Shown: piece by piece, positions 42,505 to 45,602 of the stretch
Layout: every line of letters starts with the position of its first letter
How positions within the stretch are numbered: the stretch's first letter is position 1
Origin: Oscillospiraceae bacterium
Lineage (GTDB): Bacteria; Bacillota; Clostridia; Oscillospirales; Ruminococcaceae
Direction of reading: 5' to 3'
Assembly (NCBI GenBank): GCA_022508965.1
Contig: JAFLUD010000006.1
Coordinates: 1-45,602 of the forward strand
Length of the DNA stretch: 45,602 nt
The notes under the pieces: generated by a model
Told to the model about the DNA's origin: nothing
Seen by the model: the letters and a program-made list of their open reading frames with translations, nothing else
Database searches by the model: none
Made by a program: the position numbers and the translations under genes

Positions 42505-42546
42505 ATTGCGTTCAGAGAAATTTTTCTTTGGGCGCAATTTTTTTTG
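42505..42546 (+). terminator. Terminator after the AGCS gene
   Basis: ATTGCG (42505-42510) pairs with CGCAAT (42533-42538), and TTCAGAGAA continues the stem with TTCTTTGG including G-U pairs; eight or more T follow. Confidence 0.85.
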
Positions 42547-42624
42547 CAACAATTTTCATTCGCGGGTGTATATGCAAGTGAAAGGGTTCTTTCGGTTGCG
42601 CAACAACGGGCGATCTAACGCCCG
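42545..42624 (+). promoter_or_regulatory. Possible ECF-type promoter and leader hairpin before the sigma gene
   Basis: TGCAAC (42545-42550) and TGTATA (about 42568-42573) are spaced like an ECF sigma promoter, the usual autoregulation. A perfect palindrome GTTGCGCAAC (42595-42604) and a 6-bp GC hairpin CGGGCG/CGCCCG (42607-42624) lie just before the Shine-Dalgarno site. The assignments are tentative. Confidence 0.3.
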
Positions 42625-42642
42625 GTATCGGGGGGAATACTG

Positions 42643-43191
42643 TTGACGGAGAAGGATTTGACCGCCGAGCTGAAAAACGGCGGCGAGAGCGTTCTATATA
42701 AAATTGCCGAGGGGTATTCGGGGTATGTTTTAACGGTTATCCGCAATTTCGCGGGAGGGGCTTTGTCGGCGCAGGATATCGAGGAGCTTTGCTCGGACGT
42801 GTTCTGGCAGCTGTGGCTTCACCGCGATAATCTCGACGAGAGCTTCGGGCTTAAACCCTATCTTTCGGTGTGCGCGAAGAATGCCGTCAAAAACCGTCTT
42901 AGGTCACGGAGGGTTCCCTTTGAAAATATAGAGGATTTGGAGATCGCGTCGGGGCTTACGGTGGAGAAGACCGCAGAGCTTCACGAGATGATGGAGTGCC
43001 TTCAAAAGGCGCTTGCTGCGATCTCCGAGGACGAGCGCGAGGTGTTTTTGAGGTTCTTTTTTTACGGCGAGAAAACCGCCGACATCGCCCGGGCTATGGG
43101 AATAAACGAAAACACCGCGCGAAGCAAGCTGTCGCGTACCCGCGAAAAGCTGAAAGACTATCTCACGCAGAGGGGGTTTGATTATGTTTGA
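42643..43191 (+). CDS. ECF-type RNA polymerase sigma factor
   Basis: A 182-residue sigma-70 family ECF factor. Region 2 covers about 20-90 (FAGGALSAQDIEELCSDVFWQLWLH, LKPYLSVCAKNAVKNRLRSRR) and region 4 about 122-175 (LAAISEDEREVFLRFFFYGEKTADIARAMGINENTARSKLSRTREKL). The start is TTG 42643 after GGGGGG. It overlaps the next gene by 8 bases; that gene is a probable membrane partner, the usual ECF arrangement. Confidence 0.92.
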   Translation: MTEKDLTAELKNGGESVLYKIAEGYSGYVLTVIRNFAGGALSAQDIEELCSDVFWQLWLHRDNLDESFGLKPYLSVCAKNAVKNRLRSRRVPFENIEDLEIASGLTVEKTAELHEMMECLQKALAAISEDEREVFLRFFFYGEKTADIARAMGINENTARSKLSRTREKLKDYLTQRGFDYV

Positions 43192-43846
43192 GGAATTTTT
43201 TGACAAGTGCGAGCTTCAAGATCCCGAAATCATTTCAGCATCACAGTCCGAAAAAATTAAGTCCGCTCTGCAGAAAAGAGTTGCGGACAATTCGCCGCAA
43301 AAACATTCTAACAAGGAGGAAAATATTATGAAGACCAAAACTATACGCACTTTCATCATCGCTGCCGTGGCGGCGGTTGTCGGAACGGTGGGCGTTGTGG
43401 GGGCGGCAAGCACCATTCTCACAAGAGAGCAGATAAGAGACGAGCTGGCGGAGAAGAACAGCTATACCGAGGAGTTCCAAGAGATTCGCAATAACATTGC
43501 AGAGGCTCAGAGGGAAAATCCTTTCCTTAATCCCGAAAAGGGAGTTATCAGCGATCCCGAGGACGTTCACCTGTCGCCCGCTTATGAGGACGTTGTGGTT
43601 GAAGAGCTTATCGTTACCGAGTGGGATGCCGGAGACTATAAGATGGCAGGGCTTTCAGACTTGGACCACGGTGTTTTGCTGAGACACGACGACGCGTGGG
43701 GCGGAATCGGCACTATAATTCTGCCTGACGATAACGGCGGTTATGCGTATTATCCGAACGGCGAGAACATTACGGACGCGAAGCTCTTGTCGGCGCTTGC
43801 CGAGGGTGCTGAAAAATACGGCGATACCTTTACGATTTGGTATTGA
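43184..43846 (+). CDS. Single-pass membrane protein, probable anti-sigma partner
   Basis: A 220-residue protein. Residues 1-48 are soluble and charged (MFEEFFDKCELQDPEIIS), one membrane segment follows at about 53-75, and the remaining ~145 residues are extracytoplasmic, ending in a compact domain (GGIGTIILPDDNGGYAYYPNG). The 8-base overlap with the ECF sigma gene and the topology suggest a membrane anti-sigma factor, but no zinc-type (HxxxCxxC) motif is present. A second in-frame ATG at 43328 has its own AAGGAGG and would give a 172-residue form beginning just before the membrane segment. Confidence 0.7.
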   Translation: MFEEFFDKCELQDPEIISASQSEKIKSALQKRVADNSPQKHSNKEENIMKTKTIRTFIIAAVAAVVGTVGVVGAASTILTREQIRDELAEKNSYTEEFQEIRNNIAEAQRENPFLNPEKGVISDPEDVHLSPAYEDVVVEELIVTEWDAGDYKMAGLSDLDHGVLLRHDDAWGGIGTIILPDDNGGYAYYPNGENITDAKLLSALAEGAEKYGDTFTIWY

Positions 43847-43865
43847 TATACACTCCCCATTATTT

Positions 43866-43896
43866 TGCTCCCGGAGAAATCCGGGAGCATTTTTTA
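43866..43896 (+). terminator. Terminator after the sigma/anti-sigma pair
   Basis: TGCTCCCGGA (43866-43875) pairs perfectly with TCCGGGAGCA (43880-43889), GAAA loop, then six T. Confidence 0.92.
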
Positions 43897-43945
43897 GGCT
43901 TGCGATAAGCCGCCTAATTTCCGTATCGTTAATTCGCGGTTTTTG

Positions 43946-43974
43946 TTGACATTCCCAAAAAATTGTGGTATAAT
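43946..43974 (+). promoter_or_regulatory. Promoter of glmS
   Basis: Perfect TTGACA (43946-43951), 17-base spacer, perfect TATAAT (43969-43974). In the ~85-base leader, AGTGGAC (44000-44006) can pair with GTCCACT (44015-44021), followed by TGTCCACT-type short repeats. Confidence 0.87.
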
Positions 43975-44011
43975 CAAAATATAGGGGAATATACTTTTAA
44001 GTGGACTAAAT

Positions 44012-44045
44012 ACTGTCCACTTTCCACTGTCCACTGTCAACTGCC
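44012..44045 (-). repeat. Short TGACAGT/GGACAGT heptamer array in the glmS leader
   Basis: Read on the minus strand it is GGCAGTTGACAGT followed by GGACAGT, GGAAAGT and GGACAGT units. Related arrays lie at 34271-34297 (+) and 10472-10490 (-). Confidence 0.65.
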
Positions 44046-44062
44046 AAAAGGGGGATTTTGTT

Positions 44063-45602
44063 ATGTGCGGAATTGTCGGTTACATCGGAAAAAGAGACTG
44101 CTCGGACGTTTTAATGGACGGCTTGGAAAAGCTGGAATACCGCGGCTATGACAGCGCGGGGATCGCGGTTTTTGAAAATAACGAAATAAAAACCGTAAAA
44201 ACGCGCGGAAAGCTGAAGGCTATGACCGAAAAGCTCGCAAGAGACGGCAAGCCCCAGGGCTTTTGCGGTATCGGGCATACGCGCTGGGCTACGCACGGAG
44301 AGCCGTCGGATGTGAATTCGCACCCGCATTCTAACGGGCGGGTGACTATCGTTCACAACGGAATTATCGAAAACTACGCCCAGCTTAAGGAATTCCTCAC
44401 GGAAAAGGGGTATAATTTCTTAAGTCAGACCGACAGCGAGATCGTGGCGTGTCTGCTGGATTATTACTACTCGGAGCGCAATCCGCTGAGGGCTATCATG
44501 GAAACGGTGCGCGAGCTTCACGGGAGCTTTGCGCTGGGAATCCTCTTTAAAGATTTCCCCGACAGAGTTTACGCAGTCCGCAAGGGCTCGCCGCTTATTG
44601 TCGGAAAGGGCGAGGGAGAATATTTTATCGCGAGCGATATTCCCGCGTTCCTTAAATTCACCAAAAACTACATAATCCTCGACGACGACGAGATCGTCTG
44701 CATGGATAACTCCGGGGCGGAATTTTTTGACGTACACGGGATTCCCATAAAAAAAGAAGTTCAGACCGCGGAATGGGACGTCGAGCAGGCGCAGAAGTGC
44801 GGTTTTCCGCACTATATGCTCAAGGAGATCCACGAGCAGCCGACGGTAGTTCGCAAGACGCTGGACAGCATCGTGAAAAACGGCGTGCCGGATTTTGAGG
44901 ACATCGGGCTTTCGGACGAGATGATGCGCGGGTTTTCGAGGGTGTTTGTGGTGGCGTGCGGCACGGCTATGCACGCGGGGATCGTGGCGAGATACGCTAT
45001 CGAGAAGCTGGCGAGAGTGCCGGTTACGGTCGAGGTCGCGAGCGAATTCCGCTATATGGAGCCGATCGTCGGCGAGAACGATCTGGTTATCGTTGTTTCT
45101 CAATCGGGCGAGACCGCCGATACCAAGGCGGGGTTGGAGCTTGCGAAGTCGCGCGGCGCGAAGACCCTCGCTATCGTAAACGTGAAATACTCGGCTATCG
45201 CGCGCGAGGCGGATATGTGTATCCACACGCCTGCGGGTCCCGAGATCGCGGTGGCTTCCACAAAAGCGTATTCCGTGCAGGTGGCTTCGCTGTATCTGCT
45301 GGCGTTTCGGTTTGCGTTTGCGAGGGGGATCATTCTCGAGGACGAGATGAAGCGCCTTACCGAGCAGCTTTACAAGGCTCCCGCGGCTATTGAGGAAATT
45401 CTCAGAAACAAGGACGAGTGTCAATTCATCGCGTCGCAACTGGTAAACGTAGAGACGCTGTTCTTCATCGGCAGGGGCTTTGACTACGCGCTTTCGCTGG
45501 AGGCTTCGCTGAAGCTGAAGGAGATCACCTACATCCACTCGGAGGCATACGCGGCGGGCGAGCTTAAGCACGGGACTATCTCGCTTATTGAGGACAACGT
45601 TC
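44063..45602 (+). CDS. glmS: Glutamine-fructose-6-phosphate aminotransferase (3' end outside window)
   Basis: Makes glucosamine-6-phosphate, the entry to peptidoglycan amino sugars. About 513 of an expected ~600 residues are present and the frame is open to the window end. The start MCGIVGYIGKRDC exposes the catalytic Cys2 after Met removal; the glutaminase domain has YRGYDSAGIAV, HTRWATHGEP and HNGIIENY; the first SIS domain has VVACGTAMHAG, VASEFRY and VVSQSGETADT; the linker and part of the second SIS domain (FFIGRGFDYALSLEASLKLKEI) follow. AAAGGGGG precedes ATG 44063. No glmS ribozyme is visible in the leader. Confidence 0.97.
   Translation, partial: MCGIVGYIGKRDCSDVLMDGLEKLEYRGYDSAGIAVFENNEIKTVKTRGKLKAMTEKLARDGKPQGFCGIGHTRWATHGEPSDVNSHPHSNGRVTIVHNGIIENYAQLKEFLTEKGYNFLSQTDSEIVACLLDYYYSERNPLRAIMETVRELHGSFALGILFKDFPDRVYAVRKGSPLIVGKGEGEYFIASDIPAFLKFTKNYIILDDDEIVCMDNSGAEFFDVHGIPIKKEVQTAEWDVEQAQKCGFPHYMLKEIHEQPTVVRKTLDSIVKNGVPDFEDIGLSDEMMRGFSRVFVVACGTAMHAGIVARYAIEKLARVPVTVEVASEFRYMEPIVGENDLVIVVSQSGETADTKAGLELAKSRGAKTLAIVNVKYSAIAREADMCIHTPAGPEIAVASTKAYSVQVASLYLLAFRFAFARGIILEDEMKRLTEQLYKAPAAIEEILRNKDECQFIASQLVNVETLFFIGRGFDYALSLEASLKLKEITYIHSEAYAAGELKHGTISLIEDNV

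Noticed and set aside
43975-44062. glmS ribozyme before glmS
   Set aside because: The leader is only ~88 bases and lacks the conserved glmS ribozyme core; it contains a short hairpin and heptamer repeats instead.

Overview
The window looks like chromosome of an anaerobic, spore-forming, moderately GC-rich member of the Clostridia, most likely Oscillospiraceae/Ruminococcaceae. The evidence is sporulation-type genes (ylmC/ymxH, spoIIID, a SpoIID-like protein), Firmicutes-style strong Shine-Dalgarno sites, frequent TTG/GTG starts, many consensus TTGACA-17-TATAAT promoters, and Clostridia-type gene order (yqhQ-prmC, recA-recX-rimO-pgsA). No rRNA, tRNA, prophage, CRISPR array or complete insertion sequence was recognised.

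Layout. 1-2.3 kb: end of a MITE-like repeat, ylmC, then rpsB-tsf with a strong promoter and terminator. 2.3-2.5 kb: spoIIID on the minus strand behind a sigma-E-like promoter. 2.7-6.0 kb: an operon of a PLP-dependent methionine gamma-lyase-like protein, a membrane protein, a GNAT acetyltransferase and yicC. 6.1-6.7 kb: a Phd-Doc toxin-antitoxin pair with an operator over its -10. 6.75-7.9 kb: an FMN riboswitch with a very long extra arm, controlling the riboflavin transporter ribU. 7.9-8.3 kb: a palindrome-rich tract containing a perfect four-way-junction element. 8.3-14 kb: mostly single genes (DUF5662, an AT-rich zinc-ribbon membrane protein, lipoprotein, SpoIID-like, citrate synthase, membrane protein). 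14-24.9 kb: a lipoprotein/two-component/yqhQ/prmC cluster, then recA-recX-rimO-pgsA-DUF4261 and an AT-rich membrane-anchored HNH protein. 25-32 kb: a divergent type IIA topoisomerase pair, fhs, tsaE and tsaB. 32-37.4 kb: rpiB-upp-DUF1963, recQ (with an altered Walker B box), an HD hydrolase and a SUKH protein. 37.5-45.6 kb: a TetR regulator behind a structured leader, nnr, a lipoprotein, a sodium:amino acid symporter, an ECF sigma factor with a membrane partner, and the start of glmS.

The most interesting signals are non-coding. (1) A ~106-nt structured element occurs twice (10325-10431 and 37528-37632) with compensatory base changes, once 3' of a lipoprotein gene and once in the 5' leader of a TetR gene. 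(2) A ~175-190-bp element with AGGCAAYACCGCACAAAGA terminal inverted repeats occurs in two full copies, one copy cut by the window edge and one probable collapsed remnant; three of the four begin at a stop codon. (3) The FMN riboswitch carries a ~210-nt extension in its variable stem whose base is zipped up by long-range pairing. (4) A 77-bp DNA element folds as a gap-free four-way junction. Among proteins, RecQ has DKAH instead of DEAH, the topoisomerase pair is divergent with Ala at the quinolone-determining serine, and the SpoIID-like protein lacks the usual catalytic glutamate context.

All calls rest on reading the sequence and on remembered family signatures; no database search was run.
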